Shown in pieces: positions 33,119 to 44,031 of a DNA stretch of 64,000 nucleotides (position 1 is the stretch's first letter; every line of letters begins with the position of its first letter). The notes beneath the pieces were generated by a model. The model did no database searches, was not told the origin of the DNA, and was given only the letters and a program-made list of their open reading frames with translations. Origin of the DNA: Vibrio sp. CDRSL-10 TSBA (GTDB lineage Bacteria > Pseudomonadota > Gammaproteobacteria > Enterobacterales > Vibrionaceae); the NCBI GenBank assembly GCA_039696685.1, contig CP155566.1, forward strand, positions 2,480,001 through 2,544,000. Reading direction: 5' to 3'. Both the position numbers and the translations under genes were made by a program.

Positions 33119-33829
33119 CTAAACCGAACGGTTTACCAGCATCGACTTGATGTGGCCGATTGCTTTCGTCGGATTCAATCCTTTAGGACAAACACTTACA
33201 CAGTTCATGATGCCGTGACAACGGAAAACGCTGAATGCATCATCAAGATCGGATAAACGTTCGTCTGTCGCGGTGTCGCGGCTGTCGATCAACCAACGGT
33301 AAGCGGCAAGTAAGCCCGCAGGACCGATAAATTTGTCCGGATTCCACCAGAATGATGGGCAGGAAGTTGTACAACATGCACACATGATACATTCATACAA
33401 GCCATCAAGATGTGCGCGATCTTCAGGAGATTGAAGATTCTCACGCGATGGTGGTAATGCGTCGTCTGCAATCAGGAATGGTTTCACTTTGGCATAGTTA
33501 TCGTAGAACTGAGTCATATCAACGATCAGGTCACGAATTACCGGCAAGCCTGGCAGCGGACGAATCACGATTTTGTCGCCTTTCAACGCCGACAACGGAG
33601 TGATACACGCCAGACCATTTTTACCATTCATGTTAAGACCGTCCGAACCACACACACCCTCACGGCATGAGCGACGGAACGCAATCGACGGATCTTGCTC
33701 TTTCAGCAGAATTAACGCATCCAGAACCATCATATCCGAGCCTTCTTCCACTTCAAGCACATAGTCTTTCATGTAAGGCTTTTTGTCGACATCCGGGTTG
33801 TAGCGGTACAGAGAGAAGTTCATTTTCAT
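33119..33829 (-). CDS. sdhB: Succinate dehydrogenase iron-sulfur subunit
   Basis: This intact 236-residue subunit carries the three Fe-S clusters of complex II. The 2Fe-2S cluster is in [16 protein letters not shown], the 4Fe-4S cluster in [13 protein letters not shown] and the 3Fe-4S cluster in [14 protein letters not shown]. It passes electrons from SdhA flavin to quinone at SdhCD. The start lies 15 bases after the restored sdhA stop, with GAGGAGG as ribosome binding site. Confidence 0.97.
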   Translation of the reverse strand: MKMNFSLYRYNPDVDKKPYMKDYVLEVEEGSDMMVLDALILLKEQDPSIAFRRSCREGVCGSDGLNMNGKNGLACITPLSALKGDKIVIRPLPGLPVIRDLIVDMTQFYDNYAKVKPFLIADDALPPSRENLQSPEDRAHLDGLYECIMCACCTTSCPSFWWNPDKFIGPAGLLAAYRWLIDSRDTATDERLSDLDDAFSVFRCHGIMNCVSVCPKGLNPTKAIGHIKSMLVNRSV

Positions 33830-33844
33830 CAGTCAGTCCTCCTC

Positions 33845-35613
33845 TTAGTAAGTACGTACTTTTGGCGGGAAACGCTTCGCGGTGAACCGGCGTCATGTTG
33901 ACATCACGCTTGTTCATCTGCTCGGTTTCCGGATTGTAAATCGAGTGGCACAGCCAGTTTGCATCGTCACGATCAGGGAAGTCGAAACGAGCGTGGGCAC
34001 CGCGGCTTTCGGTACGGTAGTTCGCTGCAACCGCAGTCGAGAACGCGGTTTCCATCAGGTTATCCAGCTCCAGACACTCAACGCGCTGGGTGTTGAATTC
34101 CTGTGACTTGTCCGCCAGATGCGCATCTTTCAGACGTTCACGAATCACTTTCAGCTCTTCCAGGCCGTTGGCCATTGCATCGCCTTCACGGAATACCGAG
34201 AAGCTGTTTTGCATGCAACGTTGCAGGTCTTTGCGGATTTGCACCGGATCTTCGCCGCCTTTGCTGTTTTCCCAACGCATGGTACGCGCCAGTGAAGCTT
34301 CAATGTCTGACTCAGTTGCCGGACGAGCTTCAGCCTGAGCAGCCAGAGTTTCACCCAGGTGCAGGCCGGTTGCACGACCAAATACCACCAGGTCAAGCAG
34401 CGAGTTGCCACCCAGACGGTTAGCACCGTGAACCGATACAGAAGCGATTTCACCACAGGCAAACAGACCCTGAACTTCAACGTCCTGGCCAGCTGCCGTT
34501 TGTTTGATAGCCTGACCGGAAACCTGTGTTGGAACACCACCCATCATGTAGTGACAGGTCGGGATAACCGGGATCGGTTCTTTAACCGGATCAACGTGAG
34601 CAAAGGTACGCGACAATTCACAGATACCAGGCAGACGAGACTCAAGCACATCTTTACCCAGGTGATCCAGTTTCAGCTTGATGTGCGGGCCCCACGGACC
34701 ATCGCAACCGCGACCTTCACGGATCTCAATCATCATTGAACGCGCCACCACGTCACGACCAGCCAGGTCTTTGGCGTTTGGTGCGTAACGCTCCATGAAA
34801 CGTTCGCCGTCTTTATTAAGCAGGTAACCACCTTCACCACGACAGCCTTCGGTCACCAGCACGCCGGCGCCGGCAATGCCGGTTGGGTGGAATTGCCACA
34901 TTTCCATATCCTGCATAGGTACGCCAGCACGCAGAGCCATACCAACACCATCACCAGTGTTAATGTGTGCGTTAGTGGTCGATGCGTAGATACGGCCTGC
35001 ACCACCCGTTGCCAGAACGGTTGCCTTCGCTTTGAAGTAACAAATCTCGCCGGTTTCCATGCACAGTGCGGTACAACCCATCACAGCACCATCCTGGTTT
35101 TTGACCAGATCCAGTGCGTACCATTCTGAGAAAATGGTGGTTTTATGTTTAATGTTTTGTTGATAAAGAGTATGTAGCAGGGCGTGACCAGTACGGTCAG
35201 CCGCGGCTGCAGTACGTGCTGCCTGCTCGCCACCAAACTCTTTAGACTGGCCACCAAACGGACGCTGGTAGATAGAGCCGTTTTCGAAACGAGAGAATGG
35301 CAGACCCATTTTCTCCAGCTCAATTACCGATTCCGGGCCATTTTTACACATGTATTCGATAGCGTTTCTGGTCACCGATGTAGTCAGAACCTTTTACGGT
35401 GTCATACATGTGCCATTGCCAGTTATCTTTGTGCGAGTTGCCCAGTGCCACTGTGATACCGCCTTGCGCCGATACAGTGTGAGAACGAGTTGGAAACACT
35501 TTTGACAACAGAGCACAAGTCAAACCTTGCTCTGAAATTTGCAGTGCTGCACGCATGCCAGCACCACCTGCGCCGATTACTACGGCATCAAACTCACGAA
35601 CTGGAATAGTCAC
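33845..35613 (-). CDS. sdhA: Succinate dehydrogenase flavoprotein subunit (two frameshifts)
   Basis: SdhA oxidises succinate using covalently bound FAD. The Rossmann motif [14 protein letters not shown] and the flavinylated His in [10 protein letters not shown] are in the first frame. The catalytic region ([31 protein letters not shown]) is in the second. Extra bases at 35365-35367 and at 33870-33872, both in GTTTC contexts, shift the frame after GDQ and just before the final residues. With both removed the protein is 588 residues, the E. coli length, and ends PAFP-type PPKVRTY at 33845. sdhA starts immediately after sdhD. Confidence 0.95.
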
Positions 35614-35958
35614 TTACGCACCCCACAATACAAATAGGCCAGAGAAAAAGTATCCGAACAACACGGCAATAACCACAAGCTGCAAACCGCCACGCAGTTT
35701 AGCGCACTTGACGTAGTCGGTCAGAACCTGCCACAAGCCTATCCAGCCGTGGATAAGGATGCATACCAAGGCCAGCATAGTGAACACTTTGGTAAACGTG
35801 CCGCCGAAGAACTCGGTCCAGGAAACGTAAGAGATATCAGTAAATGCACAAAAGGCAACGATATAGATGGTGTACAGTGTCATGATGATTGCGCTGGCGC
35901 GAATCAACAGAAAATCATGAACCCCGTTACGACCAAATGAGGAAACGTGTTTTACCAT
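35614..35958 (-). CDS. sdhD: Succinate dehydrogenase membrane anchor SdhD
   Basis: This 114-residue protein has three hydrophobic helices. Together with SdhC it anchors complex II, binds heme b and forms the ubiquinone site. HGWIGLWQVLTDYV carries a conserved His and the quinone-site Asp-Tyr pair typical of SdhD. It overlaps sdhC by seven bases. Confidence 0.94.
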   Translation of the reverse strand: MVKHVSSFGRNGVHDFLLIRASAIIMTLYTIYIVAFCAFTDISYVSWTEFFGGTFTKVFTMLALVCILIHGWIGLWQVLTDYVKCAKLRGGLQLVVIAVLFGYFFSGLFVLWGA

Positions 35959-36344
35959 ACCAAAACCCCCGCCAACAGAGATAGAACCACAGTAGCGCCG
36001 AACGCCACTTTCGCGCTCTGCGCACCGGACTCAAGCTCTTCAAAATAGCCAAGGTCCATGAGTAAATGACGAACACCACCAGCGATGTGGTATGCCAATG
36101 CGGTCAGAATGCCCCACAGAACAAATTTCACGAAGAAACCGCCAACGATATCGCTCGCTTCGATGAACCCTTCTGGAGAGGATAATGAAATGGATAATAA
36201 CCAAAGCAGAATTCCGATTGCTACAAACGTAATAACCCCCGCCACGCGGTGAAGGATAGAAGCGATTGCTGTGATCGGAAAGCTGATGGTCTGCAGATCT
36301 AAATTAACAGGTCTAGACTTTCTTTCTTTCACGGGCTTGCTCAC
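35952..36344 (-). CDS. sdhC: Succinate dehydrogenase cytochrome b556 subunit SdhC
   Basis: This 130-residue protein with three membrane helices begins MSKPVKERKSRPVNLDL. The heme-ligand region is AYHIAGGVRHLLMDLGYFEE, matching the SdhC family signature, and SILHRVAGV lies in the first helix near the quinone site. It is the first gene of sdhCDAB-sucABCD, divergent from gltA, with an ArcA-like box 59 bases upstream. Confidence 0.95.
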   Translation of the reverse strand: MSKPVKERKSRPVNLDLQTISFPITAIASILHRVAGVITFVAIGILLWLLSISLSSPEGFIEASDIVGGFFVKFVLWGILTALAYHIAGGVRHLLMDLGYFEELESGAQSAKVAFGATVVLSLLAGVLVW

Positions 36345-36402
36345 TCAGCTCCATTGAGCATTTATAGTTATGGATGAAATTTGGTGGCAAACCCACAAAA
36401 GT

Positions 36403-36417
36403 TAACATTTATTTAAC
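36403..36417 (-). promoter_or_regulatory. ArcA-like box upstream of sdhC
   Basis: On the minus strand GTTAAATAAATGTTA differs from the E. coli ArcA consensus GTTAATTAAATGTTA at one position. In E. coli ArcA-P represses sdh under low oxygen. The 394-base sdhC-gltA gap is otherwise AT-rich non-coding DNA that must hold the divergent promoters; I see no further clear site. Confidence 0.6.
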
Positions 36418-36738
36418 CTTTACCCGCTTCAACACCGGAACAAAGTTGTAAAATATTTGTTAACACAAGAGAGAAGCTATCACCTCACCGTTATAGCTAA
36501 CCCTTATTTTATAAGGTTTCCACCAAAATTTGCCACGCCAATATACGGCTAGCAACATTCTACAACAATTGATGTAACAATTTTTGCTACACAGAACAGA
36601 TTTTTAACTTTATATGTATAAAAAATCAAAGTAAGTGCACACATCGGGTGAGATTAATTGACTTTAACCAAGATCAGACGTACAAGAATGGCACACAAAC
36701 ATCCTGGACGGATTAAATAATAAACAAAGGAGATTGTT

Positions 36739-38028
36739 ATGGCAGATAAGAAAGCGACCCTTCATATCGAAGGCAAAGCGCCAATCGAACTGCCGATTAT
36801 GGATGGCTCACTGGGCCCTCAGGTAATCGACGTTCGTAAATTAGGTTCAAATGGTTACTTCACTTTTGACCCTGGTTTTCTTGCCACTGCATCTTGTGAA
36901 TCTCAAATCACTTATATCGATGGCGCCAAAGGTGTTCTGCTACACCGCGGTTTCCCTATCGACCAGTTAGCCAATAACGCTGATTACCTGGAAGTGTGTT
37001 ATATTCTGCTTTACGGTGAAGCCCCTAATCGCGATCAGTACGAAGAATTCAAACGTACCGTTACTCGTCACACTATGGTCCATGAGCAAATCGCAAGCTT
37101 TTTCCACGGCTTCCGTCGTGATGCTCACCCAATGGCAGTAATGTGTGGCGTGGTGGGTGCCCTGGCGGCCTTCTACCATGATTCACTGGACATCAACAAC
37201 GACTCGCACCGTGAAATCGCTGCGTACCGTCTGCTGTCTAAAATGCCGACACTGGCAGCAATGTGTTATAAATACTCAACAGGTCAACCGTTTATCTACC
37301 CACGTAATGACCTGGGTTACGCTGAAAACTTCCTGCACATGATGTTCGCAACACCATGTGAAGAGTATGAAGTGAACCCGGTTGTCGCTCGTGCGATGGA
37401 CAAGATCTTTACTCTGCACGCAGACCATGAACAAAACGCCTCGACTTCAACAGTTCGTCTGGCTGGTTCTTCTGGTGCTAACCCATTCGCATGTATTGCC
37501 GCAGGTATCGCATCGCTATGGGGGCCGGCTCACGGTGGCGCGAACGAAGCGTGCCTGCGTATGCTGGAAGAGATCGGTTCAGTTGATCAGATCCCTGAGT
37601 ATGTTGAACGTGCGAAAGACAAAAATGACCCATTCCGTCTGATGGGCTTCGGTCACCGTGTGTACAAAAACTACGATCCACGTGCAACTGTAATGCGCGA
37701 AGCGTGTCACGAAGTGCTGAAAGAGCTCAGCATCAAGGATCCACTGCTGGATGTAGCGATGGAACTTGAGCGTATCGCGCTGTCTGATGAATACTTCATC
37801 GAGAAGAAACTCTACCCGAACGTAGACTTCTATTCAGGTATCATTCTGAAAGCGATCGGTATTCCGGTATCTATGTTCACCGTAATCTTTGCGATGTCGC
37901 GTACTATCGGCTGGATTGCTCACTGGAATGAAATGCACAGCGACCCGGGCAGCCGTATCGGTCGTCCACGTCAGCTGTACACTGGTCAGGGTCTGCGTGA
38001 CTTCGTGCCACTGCACGAACGCGAATAA
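36739..38028 (+). CDS. gltA: Citrate synthase
   Basis: This intact 429-residue hexameric-type citrate synthase condenses acetyl-CoA and oxaloacetate. Catalytic segments are [34 protein letters not shown] and the Asp in [21 protein letters not shown] precedes the ATG. It is divergent from sdhC, as in E. coli. Confidence 0.97.
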   Translation: MADKKATLHIEGKAPIELPIMDGSLGPQVIDVRKLGSNGYFTFDPGFLATASCESQITYIDGAKGVLLHRGFPIDQLANNADYLEVCYILLYGEAPNRDQYEEFKRTVTRHTMVHEQIASFFHGFRRDAHPMAVMCGVVGALAAFYHDSLDINNDSHREIAAYRLLSKMPTLAAMCYKYSTGQPFIYPRNDLGYAENFLHMMFATPCEEYEVNPVVARAMDKIFTLHADHEQNASTSTVRLAGSSGANPFACIAAGIASLWGPAHGGANEACLRMLEEIGSVDQIPEYVERAKDKNDPFRLMGFGHRVYKNYDPRATVMREACHEVLKELSIKDPLLDVAMELERIALSDEYFIEKKLYPNVDFYSGIILKAIGIPVSMFTVIFAMSRTIGWIAHWNEMHSDPGSRIGRPRQLYTGQGLRDFVPLHERE

Positions 38029-38054
38029 TAGCCAGATGTTTGTTGTGTAATAAT

Positions 38055-38083
38055 AAAGAGCGAGGCCTGGCCTCGCTCTTTTC
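38055..38083 (+). terminator. Rho-independent terminator after gltA
   Basis: An AAAGAGCGAGG/CCTCGCTCTTT stem with a five-base loop is followed by T residues, 27 bases after the gltA stop. The A/T-rich arms may also serve the converging nif3-type gene. Confidence 0.88.
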
Positions 38084-38115
38084 ATTGCTATCAAGCTTTA
38101 CGTTCACACCATCCG

Positions 38116-38874
38116 TTAGACCGGATTATCGATATCGACAAATTCAACCTCAAATCCGTGCTCGTCCGCCAGCCATTCTCCCAGCGCCTTCACCCCATAG
38201 CGTTCTGTTGCGTGATGACCCGCAGAGAAATAGTGAATGTTGAGCTCACGAGCGCTGTATGTAGTGCGTTCTGATATTTCACCGGAGATAAACGCATCCA
38301 TGCCCTGCGCTGCCGCCAGTTCAATATAATCCTGACCACCACCGGTACACCAGGCGACTTTTCTAATCGGTTTGTCTGCCATCTCCGGGGCAATGTGCAG
38401 CGGCGCCCGGTTGAGTACCTGGCTGATGCGTTGTGCCAATTGCTCTCCGCTCAGCTCCTCCGCCAATGAGCCATACATCGCCACCGATTGCGGATGTCCT
38501 TCCAATCCGCCTTCAACCGTAATACCAAGTCGCTTCGCCAGTTGCGCGTTATTACCCAGCTCAGGATGGATATCAAGCGGTAAATGGTAGGCCAGCAGGT
38601 TGATATCATGCTTAATTAACTGACGGATGCGCGTACCTTTCATACCGCGAATCGCCTCATTTTCACCTTTCCAGAAGTAGCCATGATGGACCAGCAAAGC
38701 ATCAGCCTTAAGCTCTATCGCTTTATCTATCAGCGCCTTAGAGGCCGTCACACCGGTAACAATTTTTTTTACTTCCGATTTACCCTCAACCTGCAAACCG
38801 TTCGGGCAATAATCTTTAATCAGCTGTGGCGACAGTGTGTCGTTGAGCAACGTTTCAAGTTGTAAATTATTCAT
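38116..38874 (-). CDS. Nif3-like dinuclear metal center protein (YbgI family)
   Basis: This 252-residue protein of the NIF3/YbgI family has metal-ligand motifs LVHHGYFWKGE (His-His) and SAGHHATERYG (His-Glu). E. coli YbgI is called a GTP cyclohydrolase 1 type 2 homologue, but its physiological role is not settled. The ATG at 38874 (MNNLQLETLLND) matches family starts; another ATG lies one codon upstream. It is convergent with gltA. Confidence 0.9.
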   Translation of the reverse strand: MNNLQLETLLNDTLSPQLIKDYCPNGLQVEGKSEVKKIVTGVTASKALIDKAIELKADALLVHHGYFWKGENEAIRGMKGTRIRQLIKHDINLLAYHLPLDIHPELGNNAQLAKRLGITVEGGLEGHPQSVAMYGSLAEELSGEQLAQRISQVLNRAPLHIAPEMADKPIRKVAWCTGGGQDYIELAAAQGMDAFISGEISERTTYSARELNIHYFSAGHHATERYGVKALGEWLADEHGFEVEFVDIDNPV

Positions 38875-39002
38875 CATTGGTCCCATTGCCTGATATTTAT
38901 GGCGTGGTTATAACATTTTCATTTTAAAACTGACAATTTCCCGCTTACGCTACCAATTTCGCGCTAAAATGTCGAAAAGAACGCTGACGGAACGAGACAA
39001 CT

Positions 39003-39762
39003 ATGGATCTGGAACAACTCACTCACTGGGTAGCCACTACCCCATCACTGTTTGAATCTTCCCCGCCGATTGCCGGTACACCACCATTTCGTAAGCCCAT
39101 ACCGCAGAAATGGGCTGAATATCAGGGCAACCGTCGTCTGGGCTTTCTTTATCAGCATTTGTGTTTACAACTTTTCTCTGCCACACCGCGTTACCACTCT
39201 GTATCTGAAGAAATTCAGCTCAATCAACAAGGCCGTACGCTGGGCTCCATCGATTTTATCGTTAAAAACAGCAAAACCGATCAGTATGAGCACTGGGAAG
39301 TCGCGGTAAAATTTTATCTGCTCCAGAATGGGCTGTGGTACGGCCCGAAACGCCCAGGACCGGCTGGATCTCAAACTGACTCATATGCTCAACCATCAGT
39401 TGCCGATGTCAACCAACGATGCGTTCATCACAACCTATCCTTTATGGGCCAATGCACAACCCAATTTGCTGATGCAGGGGCGTCTGTACGTCAATCCGTT
39501 CGAGCCGGAAACCGTGCCCGAAGACTGTCTGGGTTTTCGCCTCAATCAGTCACAGGTCAGCGGATACTGGTGTTACGATCATCAGTTCGCTCAGATAGAA
39601 GAACCACTTTACCTGCTGGACAAGTCACAATGGCTGACCGGGCGCGGCCCGGATGGCGAGCATTTCCGTGGCGACGCCGACGGTTTTGTTCACTGCCAGA
39701 GTGAATCCGGTCAATTCTGGTTTGTGGTTCCGCGCGACTGGCCGAACAATATCGGCAAGTAA
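39003..39762 (+). CDS. DUF1853 family protein (frameshifted)
   Basis: This is a conserved proteobacterial protein of unknown function. The first frame (MDLEQLTHWVATTPSLF, RRLGFLYQHLCLQLF, GSIDFIVKN, EHWEVAVKFYLL) continues in a second (NAQDRLDLKLTHMLNHQLPMS to NNIGK) once the extra base at 39348-39350 (GAAAC) is removed, giving 252 residues. The IDFI then EVAVKF arrangement is reminiscent of the core strands of PD-(D/E)XK nuclease folds, but the spacing of Glu and Lys is not canonical, so I do not assign nuclease function. Confidence 0.82.
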
Positions 39763-39822
39763 TCTGAACGCCTCTGACAAACACGCTGTACGCAGGCAGA
39801 TAAATCGCAAACTGCAGACATA

Positions 39823-39849
39823 AAAAAGAGGCGCTAATTGCGCCTCTTT
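39823..39849. terminator. Bidirectional terminator between the DUF1853 gene and pgm
   Basis: The hairpin AAAGAGGCGC-TAATT-GCGCCTCTTT is flanked by an A run and lies between converging genes. Confidence 0.88.
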
Positions 39850-39882
39850 GCATTGTGGTCTTCAACCGTCTTACTCAGCCAA

Positions 39883-41529
39883 TCATAGTCCGGCGTCTTT
39901 AAACACCTGGTTAACGATATCCTGAGCTTCTTGCTCAATTTGCTGCAGATGTGCTTCGCCTTTGAAACTCTCGCAGTAAATCTTGTAGATATCTTCAGTG
40001 CCGGAAGGACGCGCCGCAAACCAGCCAAAGTCACTGGTCACTTTCAGGCCGCCGATCGCTGCACCATTACCCGGCGCATGGGTCAGGCGCGCAGTAATCG
40101 CATCACCAGCCAGAGTCTGGGCTGAAACCATCTCAGGTGACAGCTTTTTCAGTACCTCTTTTTGCGGGCCGTTCGCAACAGCCTGAATACGGTTATAGTG
40201 TGAATCACCATGTTTAGCCGCCAGCTCGTCATAGTACTGCTGCGGCGTTTTACCGGTTACAGCCGTAATTTCTGCGGCCAGTAAACACAGAATGATGCCG
40301 TCTTTATCGGTTGACCAAGGCGTACCATCTTTACGCAGGAACGAAGCGCCAGCGCTCTCTTCGCCACCAAAACCAAAACTGCCGTTATACAGCCCGTCCA
40401 CAAACCATTTAAAGCCGACCGGCACTTCGCACAATTCACGGCCCAGATCCGCGACCACTTTATCAATCATGGCGCTGGAAACCAGAGTTTTGCCTACAGC
40501 AACGTCCTGCCCCCAACCTTCACGATGGCGGTACAGGTAATCAATACACACGGCAAGGAAGTGGTTCGGGTTCATCAGCCCTTTCGGCGTCACGATGCCA
40601 TGACGGTCGTAATCCGGGTCATTACCAAACGCCAGATCATACTCATCTTTCAATGCCAGCAGACCGGCCATCGCATACGGCGACGAACAGTCCATACGAA
40701 TGACACCGTCTTTATCCAGTGACATGAACTGGAAGCTCGGATCAATCGCTTCGCTGACCAGAGTCAGGTTCAGGTTGTAGGCCTTGCCGATCTGGCGCCA
40801 GTAATCAATACCACTGCCGCCGAGCGGGTCCACTCCCAGTTTCAGGTTAGCTTTTTGAATCGCTGCCATATCAACCACATTCACCAGGTCGTCAATATAA
40901 GGCTTAACCAAATCGACCTGCTTGAACAGCTCAGACTGTTTCGCCTCGCCAATCGACAGGCGTTTTACCCCCTTCATCCCCTCGGCAATCAGCTGGTTAG
41001 CACGGTTTTCAATCGCCTGGGTCAGCTCACCTTCCGCCGGACCACCATGGGTCGGGTTATATTTGATGCCACCGTCTTGGGGCGGGTTATGTGACGGGGT
41101 AATGACGATACCATCCGCTTTTTCGGCGTGGTCACGATTGTAGGTCAAAATGGCATGGGAAATACCCGGCGTCGGCGTATATCCGTTGTCCTGCTGGACA
41201 ATGACTTCAACGCCGTTGGCGATCAGTACTTCAATCACGCTGCTGAAGGCAGGCTCGGACAAAGCATGGGTATCTTTGCCCACGAACAGCGGACCTGAGG
41301 TCTTCTGCTCTGCACGGACTTCAACGATCGCCTGGGCAATCGCCAGAATATGGTTTTCGTTAAATGTAGATTTGTCCGCAGTACCGCGATGCCCTGAAGT
41401 GCCAAATTCCACTTTGTGTTGCGGATTGCTCGGATCAGGTTGCAACAGATAGTAGTTAGCAACAAGCGCGGGAATGTTATGCAGGTCTTGCTGTTGGGCT
41501 TTTTGTCCTGCACGTGGGTGCATTGGCAT
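39883..41529 (-). CDS. pgm: Phosphoglucomutase
   Basis: This alpha-D-phosphohexomutase interconverts glucose 1- and 6-phosphate for glycogen and cell-surface sugar synthesis. The 548-residue protein has the phosphoserine loop [11 protein letters not shown], the Mg-binding loop [10 protein letters not shown], the sugar-binding [10 protein letters not shown] and a C-terminal phosphate-binding [14 protein letters not shown] chose the ATG at 41529, since AGGA lies eight bases upstream; an ATG three codons earlier is too close to that site. It follows seqA, as in E. coli, but a terminator hairpin separates them. Confidence 0.95.
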   Translation of the reverse strand: MPMHPRAGQKAQQQDLHNIPALVANYYLLQPDPSNPQHKVEFGTSGHRGTADKSTFNENHILAIAQAIVEVRAEQKTSGPLFVGKDTHALSEPAFSSVIEVLIANGVEVIVQQDNGYTPTPGISHAILTYNRDHAEKADGIVITPSHNPPQDGGIKYNPTHGGPAEGELTQAIENRANQLIAEGMKGVKRLSIGEAKQSELFKQVDLVKPYIDDLVNVVDMAAIQKANLKLGVDPLGGSGIDYWRQIGKAYNLNLTLVSEAIDPSFQFMSLDKDGVIRMDCSSPYAMAGLLALKDEYDLAFGNDPDYDRHGIVTPKGLMNPNHFLAVCIDYLYRHREGWGQDVAVGKTLVSSAMIDKVVADLGRELCEVPVGFKWFVDGLYNGSFGFGGEESAGASFLRKDGTPWSTDKDGIILCLLAAEITAVTGKTPQQYYDELAAKHGDSHYNRIQAVANGPQKEVLKKLSPEMVSAQTLAGDAITARLTHAPGNGAAIGGLKVTSDFGWFAARPSGTEDIYKIYCESFKGEAHLQQIEQEAQDIVNQVFKDAGL

Positions 41530-41560
41530 AGGAGACATCCTTTCAGAAATAACGACAAAT

Positions 41561-41606
41561 AAAAAACCCCATAATACGCAGTTTAGATTGCATATTATGA
41601 GGTTTT
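41561..41606 (-). terminator. Terminator between seqA and pgm
   Basis: On the minus strand an ACCTCATAATA arm pairs with TATTATGGGGT after a loop of about 15 bases, followed by TTTTTTATTT. The long loop may make it only partly effective. Confidence 0.7.
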
Positions 41607-41636
41607 AGTCAGACTTTTAGGGCTTGATCAATATAA

Positions 41637-42177
41637 TCAAATAGATTGAGTGACCTTTTCGATAATCTCAGCCGGGAAGTTCATACGCAGCATGACTTGC
41701 TCAATCATTTGCTGTTTACGGCTGGTATTATTATTGGTGATCACCCAGAAACGGGGTATTCGGAATCGCCTTAGGCTTCGTCGTTTGACCGTTGGCCAGC
41801 AGGGTCTGCTCATTGTCCGCAAAGTAAACACGTTTACGGCCTTTCACTAACGTGGCGTCAGAAAAGCTGGCAGGATCGATGCGATGAAGAGTGGAAAGCA
41901 CCAGCATAAAACGATCAACCGCTTTTTTCAGACCAGCAAATTCGTCTGAAATCAGCAGAGCGCGCATCTCTTTCACGCCATCCAGTTTCGTTTCTTGCCC
42001 AGCATCTTTACTCACAACTATACCTTTCGGCTCCACCGACAACTTAGGAGCAACAGGAGTGCTTTGGCCATCCGCTTTCAACAGGCGGCGCAGAATGTCC
42101 GACGCGCTCTCGCCGATGTGCTGGGTCTGGCTTGCAATGTAACGGTATAGATCCTCATCTACCTCAATTGTTTTCAT
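41637..42177 (-). CDS. seqA: SeqA replication-initiation sequestration protein (frameshifted)
   Basis: SeqA binds hemimethylated GATC to delay re-initiation of replication. The N-terminal oligomerisation domain (MKTIEVDEDLYRYIASQTQ, ESASDILRRLL) is followed by the DNA-binding domain with the contact segment TNNNTSRKQQMIEQVM, similar to E. coli. An extra base in GTTTC (coding strand) at 41749-41751 separates NTPF from WVITNNNTS. Removal gives 179 residues. The gene is divergent from ybfF, as in E. coli. The break removes the DNA-binding loop if taken literally, so an error is likely. Confidence 0.93.
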
Positions 42178-42269
42178 TCGCTTTTCACAATCTCAATGTT
42201 TAAACTCTGGGGGATTATAGCGAGATCTTTGCCGAGACTCTACGTTAAACCCATTACTAATAAGATAAA

Positions 42270-43034
42270 ATGTCAGCACTTCTGAATTACAAACTTGAAG
42301 GTGAGGGTCACACCGTTGTCTTGATCCATGGCCTGTTCGGTAATCTGGACAACCTGGGCCTGCTGGCCCGCGACCTGAAAACCGATCATCAGGTCCTGAG
42401 TGTCGATCTGCGTAACCATGGCTTGTCACTGCATAGTGAACAGCACAATTACGCCCTGCTCGCTCAGGATATCAAACAGTTACTCGAGCATCTTGATATT
42501 GGTGATGCCATCGTGATCGGCCATTCCATGGGCGGCAAAACAGCAATGAAACTGGCCGATATCGCCGCCGATCGTATGCGCCAACTGGTGGTGATGGACA
42601 TTGCTCCTTACGCTTACCGCGAACATCGCCACCAGCAGGTTTTTTCCGGTCTGAGCGCAGTTGAAGAACAAAAGCCGACTTCGCGCAGTGCCGCAATGGC
42701 GATTCTTGCCGAGCACATCGAGCTCGATGGCGTACGTCAGTTCCTGGGTAAGTCCATGTATAACCGCGACGGCATCATGGCCTGGCGCTTTAACGTTGCC
42801 GCCCTTAAAGCGAACTACGCGTTTATTATGGGGTGGGAACCGATTGCCTGTTGCACTATTCCGACCTTATTTATTAAGGGTGGTGACTCCGATTATCTGA
42901 CCGCCGAGCATCAGAGCCAGGTTCAGGCCCAATTCAGCCAGGCCAAGGCGCACGTCATCGCCAATACCGGGCACTGGCTACACGCAGAAAAGCCGGTCGA
43001 AGTGCTGCGTGCGATACGCAAATTCATCGCATGA
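42270..43034 (+). CDS. ybfF: Alpha/beta hydrolase, YbfF family
   Basis: This 254-residue esterase has the nucleophile elbow VIGHSMGGKTAM, an oxyanion segment IHGLFGNLDNLG and the catalytic His in NTGHWLHAEKP. E. coli YbfF hydrolyses acyl-CoA and simple esters in vitro; the natural substrate is unclear. Its position divergent to seqA supports orthology. Confidence 0.92.
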   Translation: MSALLNYKLEGEGHTVVLIHGLFGNLDNLGLLARDLKTDHQVLSVDLRNHGLSLHSEQHNYALLAQDIKQLLEHLDIGDAIVIGHSMGGKTAMKLADIAADRMRQLVVMDIAPYAYREHRHQQVFSGLSAVEEQKPTSRSAAMAILAEHIELDGVRQFLGKSMYNRDGIMAWRFNVAALKANYAFIMGWEPIACCTIPTLFIKGGDSDYLTAEHQSQVQAQFSQAKAHVIANTGHWLHAEKPVEVLRAIRKFIA

Positions 43035-43169
43035 GATAACGCACCGGATTTGTCGGCTGATCGCGGTTTTTCTCATCCGCCAAGTGTGAAATCGATTCTC
43101 ATCCGCGCATTAACTTTGCCCGACAACAATGGTATAGTGCGCGCAAGCAAATTGGCATAAAGGACTACC

Positions 43170-43391
43170 ATGCTGTACGACTACATGAACATGCTTGAGT
43201 CTGTCGGACTCGATCTGCTGTTTGCGTCTATATTCTTTCTGATCGGAATGGCAATAAAAGACGTTTTAAAACAAGGTAATGTTCCGCCTTTTGGCCGTCG
43301 TATCGTGTGGCTGGTTCTATTTTTAGGTTGTGCCGGCTTTATCGCCAAAGGCATTATCCAACTGAGTTGGGAAGGAACCGGACTTGGCTGA
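43170..43391 (+). CDS. DUF2788 small membrane protein
   Basis: This 73-residue protein has two hydrophobic segments (DLLFASIFFLIGMAI and RRIVWLVLFLGCAGFIA) separated by a charged loop. It belongs to the DUF2788 family found next to ybfF and fldA in gammaproteobacteria. The function is unknown. AAGGAC lies upstream of the ATG, and it precedes fldA by 53 bases, so the two may be cotranscribed. Confidence 0.85.
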   Translation: MLYDYMNMLESVGLDLLFASIFFLIGMAIKDVLKQGNVPPFGRRIVWLVLFLGCAGFIAKGIIQLSWEGTGLG

Positions 43392-43444
43392 TGCCCACGC
43401 GTTCAACCAGCGCCAACCCATAACAATTTAAAGGTAAAGACTCT

Positions 43445-43973
43445 ATGGCAAGTGTAGGTATCTTTTTTGGTAGCGATACAGGTAACACCGAAGCTATTGC
43501 AAAGATGATTCAGAAACAACTGGGTAAAAAACTGGTTCACGTTCAAGATATTGCTAAAAGCAGCAAAGAAGACATCGATAATTTCGATCTGTTGCTGCTT
43601 GGTATCCCTACCTGGTATTACGGTGAAGCTCAATGTGACTGGGATGATTTCTTCCCTGAATTAGAAGCCATTGATTTTTCTACCAAGCTCGTCGCTGTAT
43701 TTGGTTGTGGTGACCAGGAAGACTACGCTGAGTACTTCTGTGACGCGATGGGCACCGTGCGTGACATCGTTGAAGCAAAAGGCGCAACCATCGTGGGTCA
43801 CTGGCCAACCGAGGGTTACGAGTTTCGAAGCGTCGAAAGCGCTGGTTGATGAAAACCACTTCATCGGTCTGTGCATTGATGAAGACCGTCAGCCAGAACT
43901 GACTGAAGAACGTGTGACCAAATGGGTAACCCAGGTCTACGAAGAGATGTGTCTGGCTGAGCTGGAAGACTAA
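43445..43973 (+). CDS. fldA: Flavodoxin I (frameshifted)
   Basis: This long-chain flavodoxin donates electrons to enzymes such as those of biotin, isoprenoid and radical-SAM pathways. The FMN phosphate loop is GSDTGNTEA and the isoalloxazine-contact regions are PTWYYGEAQCDW and FGCGDQEDYAEYF. An extra T in GTTTC at 43823-43825 breaks the frame. Removal restores GYEFEASKALVDENHFIG and 175 residues. Proximity to fur is shared with E. coli, although here four other genes lie between them. Confidence 0.94.
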
Positions 43974-43990
43974 GCTTGTCGCACTGATTC

Positions 43991-44017
43991 AAAAAACCCT
44001 GCCTGGCAGGGTTTTTT
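43991..44017. terminator. Bidirectional terminator after fldA
   Basis: AAAAAACCCTG-CCTGG-CAGGGTTTTTT is a strong symmetrical hairpin between the converging fldA and lrgB-like genes. Confidence 0.92.
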
Positions 44018-44031
44018 ATATCCGCTTACAC

